A stretch of 64,000 nucleotides of DNA from an uncultured bacterium. Its GTDB lineage: Bacteria > Elusimicrobiota > Elusimicrobia > Elusimicrobiales > Elusimicrobiaceae. Below are positions 33,795 through 41,493 of this stretch, piece by piece. The notes beneath the pieces were generated by a model, which was given only the letters and a program-made list of their open reading frames with translations, had not been told where the DNA came from and made no database searches. Made by a program: the position numbers and the translations under genes. The stretch is from the NCBI GenBank assembly GCA_949298795.1, contig CASFXV010000001.1, forward strand, positions 1 to 64,000. The letters run 5' to 3'. Within the stretch, counting starts at the first letter, position 1. The number at the start of each line of letters is the position of its first letter.

Positions 33795-34238
33795 TTACTT
33801 ACTTACCTTTTTAATAATATTGGTGGTGGAACGGCCTTTTAAAAGGGCAAAACGAACCACTTTCTTTGCAAACTCCCGCCCGACGATTTCAGAAGGTTTG
33901 TAGTCCCCTCCTTTTACCAGCACGTCCGGCTGCAGAAGTTTAATCAAATTGTACGGGGTGTCTTCCTCAAATATACACACGGCGGAAACGCTTTCCAGCG
34001 CGGCCAAAACCAAGGCGCGGTCCCCCTGCGGGTTTACCGGACGGGTGGGCCCTTTTAAACGGCGTACGGAATCATCGCTGTTTATTCCCACCACCAGCAC
34101 ATCCCCTTTAGAGCGGGAAAATTCCAACACGCTTACGTGCCCCGCGTGCAAAATATCAAAACATCCGTTAGTAAATACAACTTTTCGGCCCGCCGCGCGC
34201 TGGGCCTGCACAAATTTCTTTAAGGCGCGGCGGCCCAT
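33795..34238 (-). CDS. rfaE2: D-glycero-D-manno-heptose 1-phosphate nucleotidyltransferase (RfaE2/HldE C-terminal type)
   Basis: A standalone nucleotidyltransferase of about 147 aa with TNGCFDILHAGHV (HxGH), GINSDDSVRRLKGPTRPV and the terminal GRSTTNIIKK. In family members it activates heptose-1-phosphate for the LPS inner core, so the cell probably makes LPS. I used ATG 34238; a GTG at 34259 inside the accC end is in frame and has GAGG at a long distance. It follows accC closely. Confidence 0.88.
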   Translation of the reverse strand: MGRRALKKFVQAQRAAGRKVVFTNGCFDILHAGHVSVLEFSRSKGDVLVVGINSDDSVRRLKGPTRPVNPQGDRALVLAALESVSAVCIFEEDTPYNLIKLLQPDVLVKGGDYKPSEIVGREFAKKVVRFALLKGRSTTNIIKKVSK

Positions 34239-34242
34239 GATT

Positions 34243-35634
34243 TTATTTTTTGCTTTCACTGGCTTTTTTATCCTCAGCCATCATGCGTTCAATCAGGCCG
34301 GTATCCATATTCCCGGCAATAAAATCCGGGTTGTTTACTATTTTCTGATGAAAAGGAATGGTGGTATCCACCCCGCCTATTTGAAATTCACCCAAGCAGC
34401 GGCGGCAGCGGGCCAGCAGTTTGGTTCTGTCCGGCGCCGTTACAATCAGCTTGGCAATCAGGCTGTCATAATAGCTGGGGATGGTGTACCCCGTATATAC
34501 ATGGCTGTCCACCCGTACGCCCAAACCGCCGGCGGGAATCCATTCCGTAATGGTGCCGGGGCAGGGAGTGAAGTTGCGTTCGCTGTTTTCGGCATTAATG
34601 CGGTGTTCAATGGCGTGGCACTTGACCGCGCCGGCCTCTTTTTGCGTAACGTGCAGCGGCTCCCCTTGGGCAATTTGAATTTGCATTTTTACCAAATCAT
34701 ATCCGCAAACGGATTCCGTCACCGGGTGTTCCACCTGCAGACGGGTGTTTACTTCCATGAAATAAAATTCTTTATTTTGCGCCATTAAAAATTCCACCGT
34801 GCCCACCCCGCGGTAGTTGGCGGCTTTGGCCAGGCGGCAGGCGGCCTCCTGCAATTTGGCGCGGGTAGCTTCGTCCACAAACGGGGAGGGAGATTCCTCC
34901 ACCAATTTTTGGTGACGGCGCTGCATGCTGCAGTCACGCTCGGCAAAAGCAACCACGTTGCCGTAATTGTCAGCCGCCATTTGCACTTCAATATGGCGCG
35001 GGTTTAAAACCAGCTTTTCAAAATACATGCGGTCGTCGCCAAAGTTGGCTTTGGCTTCGCCCTGGGCGGTTTTCATCATGCGGTCCAGGTCTTCTTCGCG
35101 CAGGCATTCGCGCATGCCTTTTCCGCCGCCGCCAAGCGCCGCTTTAATCATAATGGGAAAACCGATTTTGCGCGCCACTTCGTGGTAATTCTTTCCCACC
35201 ACGCTATCAGAACCGGGGGTGATGGGCACACCGCCTTTTAAGGCAATCTCGCGCGCGGTGGATTTAACGCCCAACATTTCAATGGCTTGCGCCGTGGGCC
35301 CAATAAACACAAGACCGGCTTCGGTCACCGCGCGGGCAAAATCCGCATTTTCAGAAAGAAAGCCATACCCGGGGTGTACCGCGTCCGCCCCCGTTACTTT
35401 GGCGGCGGTTACCACGGCGTCTATATCCAAATAGCTCAGCGGAGAAGGCGCCGCCCCGATGCAGACGGCTTCGTCCGCCATGCGTACATGCAGGGAGCTG
35501 CGGTCCGCCTCGGAATAAATGGCGACAGACTTGATATTCATTTCCCGCAAGGTGCGAATGACCCTAAGGGCAATTTCACCGCGGTTGGCAATTAATACTT
35601 TTTTAAAAGGGGTTATGGTTACTTGGGTAGACAT
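34243..35634 (-). CDS. accC: Acetyl-CoA carboxylase biotin carboxylase
   Basis: The 463-aa ATP-grasp enzyme starts KKVLIANRGEIALRVIRTL and has GGGGKGMR, the HPVTE region MEVNTRLQVEHPVTE, and CHAIEHRINAE. It carboxylates biotin on the carrier protein with bicarbonate and ATP. The chosen ATG lies 8 nt after AGGAG; the in-frame TTG 6 nt upstream is less likely. It follows accB by about a dozen bases. The carrier beside it has an unusual biotin site. Confidence 0.95.
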   Translation of the reverse strand: MSTQVTITPFKKVLIANRGEIALRVIRTLREMNIKSVAIYSEADRSSLHVRMADEAVCIGAAPSPLSYLDIDAVVTAAKVTGADAVHPGYGFLSENADFARAVTEAGLVFIGPTAQAIEMLGVKSTAREIALKGGVPITPGSDSVVGKNYHEVARKIGFPIMIKAALGGGGKGMRECLREEDLDRMMKTAQGEAKANFGDDRMYFEKLVLNPRHIEVQMAADNYGNVVAFAERDCSMQRRHQKLVEESPSPFVDEATRAKLQEAACRLAKAANYRGVGTVEFLMAQNKEFYFMEVNTRLQVEHPVTESVCGYDLVKMQIQIAQGEPLHVTQKEAGAVKCHAIEHRINAENSERNFTPCPGTITEWIPAGGLGVRVDSHVYTGYTIPSYYDSLIAKLIVTAPDRTKLLARCRRCLGEFQIGGVDTTIPFHQKIVNNPDFIAGNMDTGLIERMMAEDKKASESKK

Positions 35635-35645
35635 GAACAACGCTC

Positions 35646-36020
35646 CTAGGGTTCAATGAAAAACAACGGCTGGTTAAATTCCACCGGTTTACCGTCTTCG
35701 GCAACGATAATGCGCAGCTTGCCCGATACTGGAGCGGTAACGGCATGCTGTTTGGAAACGCTTTCCACCAGGCCTAAACAATCCCCTTCTTTTACGGCGT
35801 CCCCTTCTTTTAAAACCAGATTTTTACCCTTGGCGGCCGTTTTATAAATGCCAATGGCCGGAGCGAATACAGCAGACAAAGAACAGGTAAACTGGGCGGG
35901 TTCCGGCAATGCCTCGCGCGTTTTTACTTCAATGGAGTCCCCGTCTTTTTCATAACAAAATTCAGCCAAATCAGTCGTTTTAAGCCAATCGGTTACTTCT
36001 TTAATTAACTTTGTATCCAT
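35646..36020 (-). CDS. accB: Biotin carboxyl carrier protein with non-canonical biotin site
   Basis: A 124-aa protein. The N-terminal helix region (TKLIKEVTDWLKTTDLAEF), a shortened linker, and the barrel domain FAPAIGIYKTA...VKEGDCLGLVES...APVSGKLRIIV...FNQPLFFIEP all fit AccB. At the hairpin where EAMKM is expected the protein reads E86-S-V-S-K90. Ungapped alignment puts Ser89 at the biotinyl-lysine position and a Lys one residue later. It is directly upstream of accC, which supports the AccB assignment. Biotinylation of Lys90 is uncertain. Confidence 0.82.
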   Translation of the reverse strand: MDTKLIKEVTDWLKTTDLAEFCYEKDGDSIEVKTREALPEPAQFTCSLSAVFAPAIGIYKTAAKGKNLVLKEGDAVKEGDCLGLVESVSKQHAVTAPVSGKLRIIVAEDGKPVEFNQPLFFIEP

Positions 36021-36131
36021 GGTTTCCTCTGGTTAATAAGTTAAAAAATCTTATTTTTTATTTTACCATTTTTATCCGTTACGCGCACAGGAGCCTAATC
36101 CTTTTATATATAAGCGCAAGCCCGATAAAAA

Positions 36132-36146
36132 TGCTAATGTGCCAAT
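36132..36146 (+). promoter_or_regulatory. Extended -10 promoter, probable leaderless start of tspO
   Basis: TGCTAATGT (hexamer 36135-36140) ends 6 nt before ATG 36147; no ribosome site is present. Confidence 0.45.
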
Positions 36147-36617
36147 ATGAAAAGAATCGTTCCAATTATTCACCTGTTGTTTTGGCTGGCCGTGTGCCAG
36201 CTGCCGGGTTTGGCGGGGGCGGGCGCCGTAAAAACAAATTTAGATTGGTACCACACGCTCAGCCGCCCGCCGTTCACCCCGCCGGACGCTGTCTTCGGAT
36301 TGGCCTGGGGCATATTATATATATTGCTGGGCATATGCGCCTGGCTGGTATTTAAAAACGGCGGGCAAAAACAGACCCAAGCCCTTGTTCTTTTTATTAT
36401 ACAACTTGCGTTAAACAGCTTATGGACCCCTCTGTTTTTTGGCGGGCACCTGCTTTGGCCGGCCCTATTGCTGCTTGTTTTGTTACTGGCCGAAGCCGTT
36501 TGGCTTTTTAAAGTAATCCGCGCCCGGCATTGCTTAAGCGCTTGGCTGTTGACTCCTTATATAGCGTGGCTGCTGTTTGCCTGTTATTTGAATGCAGGCT
36601 TTGCCGTACTAAACTAA
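36147..36617 (+). CDS. tspO: TspO/MBR family membrane protein
   Basis: A 156-aa protein with five transmembrane helices and the TspO signature: WYHTLSRPPFTPPDAVFGLAW, QLALNSLWTPLFFG and AWLLTPYIAWLLFACYLNAG. TspO proteins bind tetrapyrroles and act in stress signalling or porphyrin handling. It is a single-gene unit ending in a terminator. Confidence 0.9.
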   Translation: MKRIVPIIHLLFWLAVCQLPGLAGAGAVKTNLDWYHTLSRPPFTPPDAVFGLAWGILYILLGICAWLVFKNGGQKQTQALVLFIIQLALNSLWTPLFFGGHLLWPALLLLVLLLAEAVWLFKVIRARHCLSAWLLTPYIAWLLFACYLNAGFAVLN

Positions 36618-36655
36618 ACGCACAAAGGCCCGCGGCAGCGGGCCTTTGTATTTAT
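36618..36655. terminator. Terminator after tspO
   Basis: A 12-bp stem ACAAAGGCCCGC/GCGGGCCTTTGT (36622-36633 with 36638-36649) is followed by ATTTATT. It may also stop the convergent small gene. Confidence 0.75.
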
Positions 36656-36669
36656 TGCCAAATAAAGCG

Positions 36670-36927
36670 CTAACGGCGGCGGTACTTGTTTACCAAATCC
36701 ACCCCTAATTTCATGGCACGGTAAAACGTGCTGTCCAATAAAGTGGAAACATTTTCCACCAAGTCAAACGCAGAGCGGGTCTTTTCCACATTTTCCGCAG
36801 TGACAACCGTTAAATATTCCACCGATTCCGCCGTGCGGTACAGTTGCAGCATGGTACGTACGATAAAAATAACCATAACCACAAAAGCAATTACTGCCAC
36901 TAAAACACACCATTGATAGAAATCCAT
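36670..36927 (-). CDS. Small single-span membrane protein of unknown function
   Basis: The 85-aa protein has one N-terminal transmembrane helix (about 6-28) followed by a helical, DUF948-like soluble tail (VENVSTLLDSTFYRAMKLG) ending in KYRRR. AGGGGGCC precedes ATG. Comparable proteins are found near cell envelope genes but have no known role. It is convergent with tspO. Confidence 0.65.
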   Translation of the reverse strand: MDFYQWCVLVAVIAFVVMVIFIVRTMLQLYRTAESVEYLTVVTAENVEKTRSAFDLVENVSTLLDSTFYRAMKLGVDLVNKYRRR

Positions 36928-37367
36928 AAGGCCCCCTTATATTTTTTTAAATTAAACCAGTTTCACACCCAAGCGTCAAGTAAAAATAAAGAAAAAAGAC
37001 CTATTTTTCTTTCTAGGCCCGCCAACGGCTTTTTCATTTTTAGAAGAGAAAACTTCAAAATCACTTTTTTGCCAGTTTTTAGCCCTCCTTTTTTATCTAC
37101 CGACAGGTAAAGCAATTTTAACTATATTTTAAGCAAAAAAAAGCATTTTTCCACCCCCCCATGAAGCCCGGTTTGACAAAATGTTTTTTATAAATAATAA
37201 TGTTTCTTAGCCCGGTTTTAAAACATCTTTCAAAACAGGGCTTCGTTGTTAAAATCATATACAACACCCTTTTAAAAACGCCTCCGGTACGACGGAAACG
37301 GACCGGATAGGGTAACGCATAAAGTTTTATTGCGCGGCGGTAAAATTATTTAGGATTGGACAAAATT
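36928..37367 (+). promoter_or_regulatory. Intergenic region with nrdD promoter and folded leader
   Basis: No gene is visible in these 440 bp. A promoter with -35 TTGACA (37173-37178), 17-bp spacer and -10 AATAAT (37196-37201) gives a leader of about 160 nt. The leader can form AGCCC/GGGCT with an inner TTTT/AAAA helix (37209-37242) and TCCGGT/ACCGGA (37284-37308). No known riboswitch consensus and no paired NrdR boxes were recognised. The upstream part (36928-37170) is AT-rich with no features. Confidence 0.5.
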
Positions 37368-39428
37368 ATGGAAAACGCAGAAGTCATCACCAGTATCGTA
37401 AAAAGAGACGGAACCACCCAGCAATTTGACCCTAAAAAAATTACCAAGGCCATCGCCAAAGCGGCGGAAGCCACGGGCGAATTTGACCTGGAAACCGCTA
37501 AAAAGCTGACTATCCGCGCCATTAACATTATTCAGCAGCTCTACGCAGACACGATCCCCAACGTGGAAAACGTGCAGGATATTGTGGAAGACGTACTGCT
37601 TACGTCCAATTACCATAAAACCGCCAAAGCGTACATCTTATACCGTGACCAACACGCCCGCATGCGTGAAATATCTTCCAAGTTTAATGTGGACTTGGTA
37701 GACCAATACCTGCAAAAAATTGACTGGCAAGTAAATGAAAACAGCAATATGGGGTATTCCCTGCAGGGGCTGAACAACTATATCTCCTCTGAAATCAGCA
37801 AAGTGTACTGGTTAAATAAAATTTACCCGGAAAACGTGCGCCGCATGCATTCGGAAGGGGATTTTCACCTGCACGACTTAGGCCTGTTGGGCGCTTACTG
37901 CGTAGGCTGGGATTTGCAAGACCTGCTGCTCAGCGGTTTTAAAGGCGTGGTGGGCAAGGCCGAAAGCAAACCCGCCAAACACCTGCGCACCGCGTTGGGG
38001 CAAGTGGTGAACTTCTTTTACACCCTGCAAGGGGAAAGCGCCGGGGCGCAGGCTTTCAGCAATTTTGACACGCTGTTGGCCCCCTTTATCTATTACGATA
38101 AATTAACGTATGATGAAGTAAAACAAGCGCTGCAGGAATTTTTATTTAACGTAAACGTACCCACCCGCGTGGGCTTCCAAACGCCGTTTACCAACTTAAC
38201 CTTGGATTTAACGGTTCCTTCTTATTATAAGGACCAGCCGGTCATCATCGGCGGCAAACTGCAGGACAAGACGTATGGGGAATTCCAGGAAGAAATGGAT
38301 ATGCTTAACCGCGCGTTTTGCGAGGTGATGTTGGCGGGGGACGCCAAAGGCCGCGTGTTTACGTTCCCTATCCCTACGTATAACATCACCAAAGATTTTG
38401 ATTGGGACAACCCCAAACTGACCCCCTTATGGGAAATGACGGCCAAGTATGGTATTCCGTATTTTGCCAACTTTATTAATTCCGACATGAACCCGGAAGA
38501 CGCCCGTTCCATGTGCTGCCGCTTGCGCATTGACAACCGCGAACTGAGAAAACGCGGCGGCGGGTTATTCGGCTCCGCCCCGCTGACGGGCTCCATCGGC
38601 GTGGTAACCATCAACTTGCCGCGGCTGGGGTATTTGTCTAAAAATGAAGACGAATTCTTTAAAAATTTAAAAGACCGCATGGAAGTAGCCAAAACCAGTT
38701 TGGAAATTAAACGCAAAATCATTGAGCGCTTTACCTCGGGCAATTTGTACCCGTATATGAGCTTCTACCTGCGCACGATTAAGCAGCGTTTTAACGAATA
38801 CTGGAAGAACCACTTTTCCACCATTGGGCTTGTGGGTTTAAACGAAGCTTCCCTTAATTTAATAGGGGAAGACATCGGCACCGAAAAAGGCCGCGCGTTT
38901 GCGGAAAAAACGCTTACTTTCATGCGTGAAACCTTGGTTAAATTCCAAGAAGAAACGGGCAATAACTATAACTTGGAAGCCACCCCGGCGGAAGGCACCT
39001 CCTACCGCTTGGCTAAGCTGGACAAAGAACGTTACCCCGGTATCATCTGCGCCAACGAAGCGCTTTACAAACAAGGCCACCAGCCTTTTTACACCAACTC
39101 TTCCCAACTGCCCGTAAACTATACGGACGACGTGTTTGAAATGCTGGATTTGCAAAGCACCATCCAGTCCAAATACACCGGCGGCACCGTACAGCATATC
39201 TTTACGGGAGAAAGAATAAAAGATTTGGAAGCGATGAAGAAATTCATCAAAACCGTGTGCGAAAAATACACGCTGCCTTATTTTTCCATCACGCCTACGT
39301 TCAGCGTATGCCCCAAGTGCGGCTACATTGAAGGCGAACATTTTGAATGCCCCAAATGCAAAGCGGAACGCATGCAAGAATTGGAACACCAAATCAAACT
39401 GCTGGAAGAACAGCTTTACAGTAAATAG
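37368..39428 (+). CDS. nrdD: Class III anaerobic ribonucleotide reductase, large part lacking the glycyl-radical domain
   Basis: The 686-aa protein has an N-terminal ATP-cone (SIVKRDGTTQQFDPKKITKA; about 1-95), then the NrdD catalytic domain (SMCCRLRIDNRELRKRGGG, GSIGVVTINLPRLGY, YNLEATPAEGTSYRLAK). It ends just after the zinc site CPKCGYIEGEHFECPKCKAERM and a short helix. The usual C-terminal glycyl-radical loop is absent here and is encoded by the next gene. In-frame stops at 39426 and 39441 separate them. ATG 37368 follows TAGGA; a TTG at 37356 is less likely. It reduces ribonucleoside triphosphates under anoxia. Confidence 0.93.
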   Translation: MENAEVITSIVKRDGTTQQFDPKKITKAIAKAAEATGEFDLETAKKLTIRAINIIQQLYADTIPNVENVQDIVEDVLLTSNYHKTAKAYILYRDQHARMREISSKFNVDLVDQYLQKIDWQVNENSNMGYSLQGLNNYISSEISKVYWLNKIYPENVRRMHSEGDFHLHDLGLLGAYCVGWDLQDLLLSGFKGVVGKAESKPAKHLRTALGQVVNFFYTLQGESAGAQAFSNFDTLLAPFIYYDKLTYDEVKQALQEFLFNVNVPTRVGFQTPFTNLTLDLTVPSYYKDQPVIIGGKLQDKTYGEFQEEMDMLNRAFCEVMLAGDAKGRVFTFPIPTYNITKDFDWDNPKLTPLWEMTAKYGIPYFANFINSDMNPEDARSMCCRLRIDNRELRKRGGGLFGSAPLTGSIGVVTINLPRLGYLSKNEDEFFKNLKDRMEVAKTSLEIKRKIIERFTSGNLYPYMSFYLRTIKQRFNEYWKNHFSTIGLVGLNEASLNLIGEDIGTEKGRAFAEKTLTFMRETLVKFQEETGNNYNLEATPAEGTSYRLAKLDKERYPGIICANEALYKQGHQPFYTNSSQLPVNYTDDVFEMLDLQSTIQSKYTGGTVQHIFTGERIKDLEAMKKFIKTVCEKYTLPYFSITPTFSVCPKCGYIEGEHFECPKCKAERMQELEHQIKLLEEQLYSK

Positions 39429-39433
39429 TATTA

Positions 39434-39521
39434 CCTTTTTTAGGCAAAAAATAACCTAAAAAAGCAGTTGTAACCGCACGCATAAAACGCTATGCTTTAT
39501 AGTAAGGGTTGGCGTGCGGCC
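39434..39521 (+). other. Hairpins between the two nrdD parts
   Basis: The spacer between nrdD and the glycyl-radical gene holds TTTTTTAGG/CCTAAAAAA (about 39437-39463) and CCGCACGC/GCGTGCGG (about 39473-39521). The second encloses a long loop. They could set the ratio of the two subunits or protect mRNA ends. Confidence 0.5.
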
Positions 39522-39554
39522 AACAAAGAAGTAGACGTATTAGGAGAAAAGAAA

Positions 39555-39755
39555 ATGACCGCTCAAGAAAGACAAGTAGTTGAAAACAAAATTTCCGAAC
39601 TCAAAAAAGAGTTAAACGAAGTACACGGCTCCAAGTGTGAAGTTTACTCCCGCGTGGTGGGGTATTTGCGCCCGGTACAAAACTGGAACAAAGGCAAGAA
39701 AGAAGAATTTGCCCTGCGCAAAAATATGCATGTGGAATGCGGCTGCGGGGAATAA
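39555..39755 (+). CDS. Separate glycyl-radical domain of class III ribonucleotide reductase
   Basis: A 66-aa protein starting at ATG 39555 behind TAGGAGA. A charged helix (residues 1-25) is followed by YSRVVGYLRPVQNWNKGKKE, the NrdD glycyl-radical loop (RVxGYxxPVxxWNxGKxxEF) with the radical Gly in VVGY, and a C-terminal ECGCGE. It corresponds exactly to the piece missing from the upstream NrdD, in the same reading frame but behind several stop codons. It lies between nrdD and nrdG. It should bind the large part, and NrdG would place the radical on its glycine. Confidence 0.85.
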   Translation: MTAQERQVVENKISELKKELNEVHGSKCEVYSRVVGYLRPVQNWNKGKKEEFALRKNMHVECGCGE

Positions 39756-39787
39756 ATTAAGGTTATTTTCTAAAGGCACGGGTTCCC

Positions 39788-40411
39788 ATGAAGTTAGGCG
39801 GGCTGATTAAATTTACATTGATAGACTTTCCGGGCCGGCCGGCCGCCGTGGTATTTACGCAGGGGTGTAATTTCCGCTGCCGTTACTGCCACAACCCGGA
39901 ATTGGTTTACCCGCATTTATTCTTGGAACCCATGCCTGAAGAAGAATTATTCTCTTTCCTCAAACGCCGGCAAGGCACGCTGGAAGGCGTGGTAATCACC
40001 GGCGGAGAACCCACCCTACACGAAGACATACTGGATTTTACCTCTAGAATAAAAGAAATGGGCTTTGCCGTTAAATGGGACACCAACGGCACCCGGCCCG
40101 ACGTACTGCGCGAAGCATATAACCGTCATTTATTAGATTACGTAGCCATGGATTTAAAAGCCCCGCTGGAAAAATACTCCGTCATCACCGGGGTGGATTT
40201 TAACCCGGCCGTGTTAAAAGAGTCCATGAAACTCATTAAAGAATCCGGCATTCCCTACCAATTTCGTACCACGTACGATAAAGAAGTACTGACTGACGAA
40301 GATATTACTGCTATCCGTTCATTAACGGACGAACAACACTACCGTGTGCAGGAATGCCTGCCCGTGGCCAAAGAAAAAGCCGCCCTTAAAGTAATGCATG
40401 AAGAACTATAG
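39788..40411 (+). CDS. nrdG: Anaerobic ribonucleotide reductase activating protein
   Basis: The 207-aa radical SAM protein has the iron-sulfur motif CNFRCRYCHN (CxxxCxxC, about 27-34) and ITGGEPTLHEDI. The start, GGLIKFTLIDFPGRPAAVVF, is typical of NrdG/PflA-type activators. It forms the glycyl radical of NrdD. It lies 32 bp after the separate glycyl-radical gene. Confidence 0.9.
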   Translation: MKLGGLIKFTLIDFPGRPAAVVFTQGCNFRCRYCHNPELVYPHLFLEPMPEEELFSFLKRRQGTLEGVVITGGEPTLHEDILDFTSRIKEMGFAVKWDTNGTRPDVLREAYNRHLLDYVAMDLKAPLEKYSVITGVDFNPAVLKESMKLIKESGIPYQFRTTYDKEVLTDEDITAIRSLTDEQHYRVQECLPVAKEKAALKVMHEEL

Positions 40412-40621
40412 TAAGAACTTTTATTTTATCCTTTTTGGCGCGCGCCGCATCACAACCACCTTTTATTGTATAGGATGTGCATAATCTCAAAAGCAAAATT
40501 TCTATGCGGGCAAACGAAAATATATTTTGTATTTATTATTTGTTCCAGCATGCATAATAATCTAAAGAAAAATAATATACTTTGATCATATAAAGAATTT
40601 CACCTTCTTCCTATGTTACGG

Positions 40622-40657
40622 CCAATAAAAATCCCTTTGACCATTTAAGCCAAAGGG
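40622..40657 (-). terminator. Terminator after the third pilin gene
   Basis: Stem CCCTTTG/CAAAGGG (40633-40639 with 40651-40657) is followed on the minus strand by ATTTTTATT. The 210 bp between nrdG and this point are AT-rich with no gene seen. Confidence 0.7.
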
Positions 40658-40694
40658 CAGGCATTAGAAAAAGACTATACAAATAATACAGCTT

Positions 40695-41192
40695 TCACCA
40701 CAACCTATATACATCTGCACCGCTAACGCTAAAAGAAGGTTCAGTAAGACCTGTTAGGCTTTTGCACACACGGGTGGCAAAGTCCTTATTACTATAATAA
40801 GCATAACAGGAGGCATGTTGTGGTGATCTGTATAGATAAATGAGTAATACCCCCGAAACACGGGCATCAGAAGCCACCAGATATTGGGGCCCATTTTCTA
40901 GATGAGCAGAGGCTTTTCCTTTGCTGTCAAAATAACACCAACCGTCGTGCACCCCTGTACCATATACAGCACAATCAATATCTAAATCACGAATATCTTG
41001 GGCAAAACTGCCATTTGCCATATAATAACGTTCTTGGGCTTGTTGTATACTGCGCAACATGGGAATCATTGCAGATATACGCGTTTTGGCAACAGCTATT
41101 TGGTATTGCGGCAACGCTACCGAAGCTAAAACACCTATTATTAACACCACTACCAGCAGCTCTATTAACGTAAACCCCGCATTTTTTTTCAT
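40695..41192 (-). CDS. Type IV pilin/pseudopilin with T12 promoter
   Basis: A 165-aa prepilin with leader MKKNAG then FTLIELLVVVLIIGVL, Glu5 kept and ALPQYQIAVAKTRIS following. The globular part has four cysteines (DCAVYG, GWCYFD, HASCYAYY, RVCKSL) and ends SGADVYRLW. The start at 41192 follows GGGAGGGG; upstream codons to 41222 are not needed. Its sister in the window is the pilin at 15324-15830, with the same leader, the same ALPQYQ segment and a nearly identical promoter. Confidence 0.85.
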   Translation of the reverse strand: MKKNAGFTLIELLVVVLIIGVLASVALPQYQIAVAKTRISAMIPMLRSIQQAQERYYMANGSFAQDIRDLDIDCAVYGTGVHDGWCYFDSKGKASAHLENGPQYLVASDARVSGVLLIYLYRSPQHASCYAYYSNKDFATRVCKSLTGLTEPSFSVSGADVYRLW

Positions 41193-41227
41193 GACGTGTA
41201 CCCCTCCCTTTTGCGTGCACAAAACCC

Positions 41228-41255
41228 ACTATATCAAAAAAAAAAAACAACGCAA
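41228..41255 (-). promoter_or_regulatory. Pilin promoter with a T12 tract in the spacer
   Basis: -35 TTGCGT (41255-41250), a 16-bp spacer of TG-T12-GA and -10 TATAGT (41233-41228), matching 15866-15893 except for one base in the -35. The 41256-41419 stretch beyond it shows no gene. Confidence 0.7.
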
Positions 41256-41419
41256 GGGCTTTTTAAATAAAGACAAAAATAGACACCTATTCCCAACAAC
41301 AAGTAAAAATACAACGTGGCATATAGAGTAGGAAAGGAAGTTGGCAATAGGGGTTGTAAACTATATTAAGCTGCAATAAACATTCCCAGCTGGAGGTTTT
41401 AAAACATATAATAAAGAAA

Positions 41420-41480
41420 TCCGCCCTGAAGGCGGAGTTTTTATTGCAAAACAAAACCGCCCCTAAGGGCGGCTTTTATT
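41420..41480 (-). terminator. Tandem terminators after the duplicated-domain gene
   Basis: Two hairpins: CCGCCC/GGGCGG (41457-41462 with 41467-41472) and TCCGCC/GGCGGA (41420-41436). The first is followed on the minus strand by TTTTGTTTT and the second by TTTCTTTATT. The second also has a T run on the plus strand. Confidence 0.75.
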
Positions 41481-41493
41481 TATAGATAAACGG

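Noticed and set aside
36928-37367. NrdR boxes or cobalamin riboswitch upstream of nrdD
   Set aside because: AT-rich stretches such as AACTATATTTT resemble half a box but no properly spaced pair exists, and the cobalamin riboswitch core is absent.
39426-39554. Stop-codon read-through or pyrrolysine recoding joining the two NrdD parts
   Set aside because: Several in-frame stops of different kinds (TAG, TAG, TAA) lie in the spacer, and the small gene has its own strong ribosome site and ATG.
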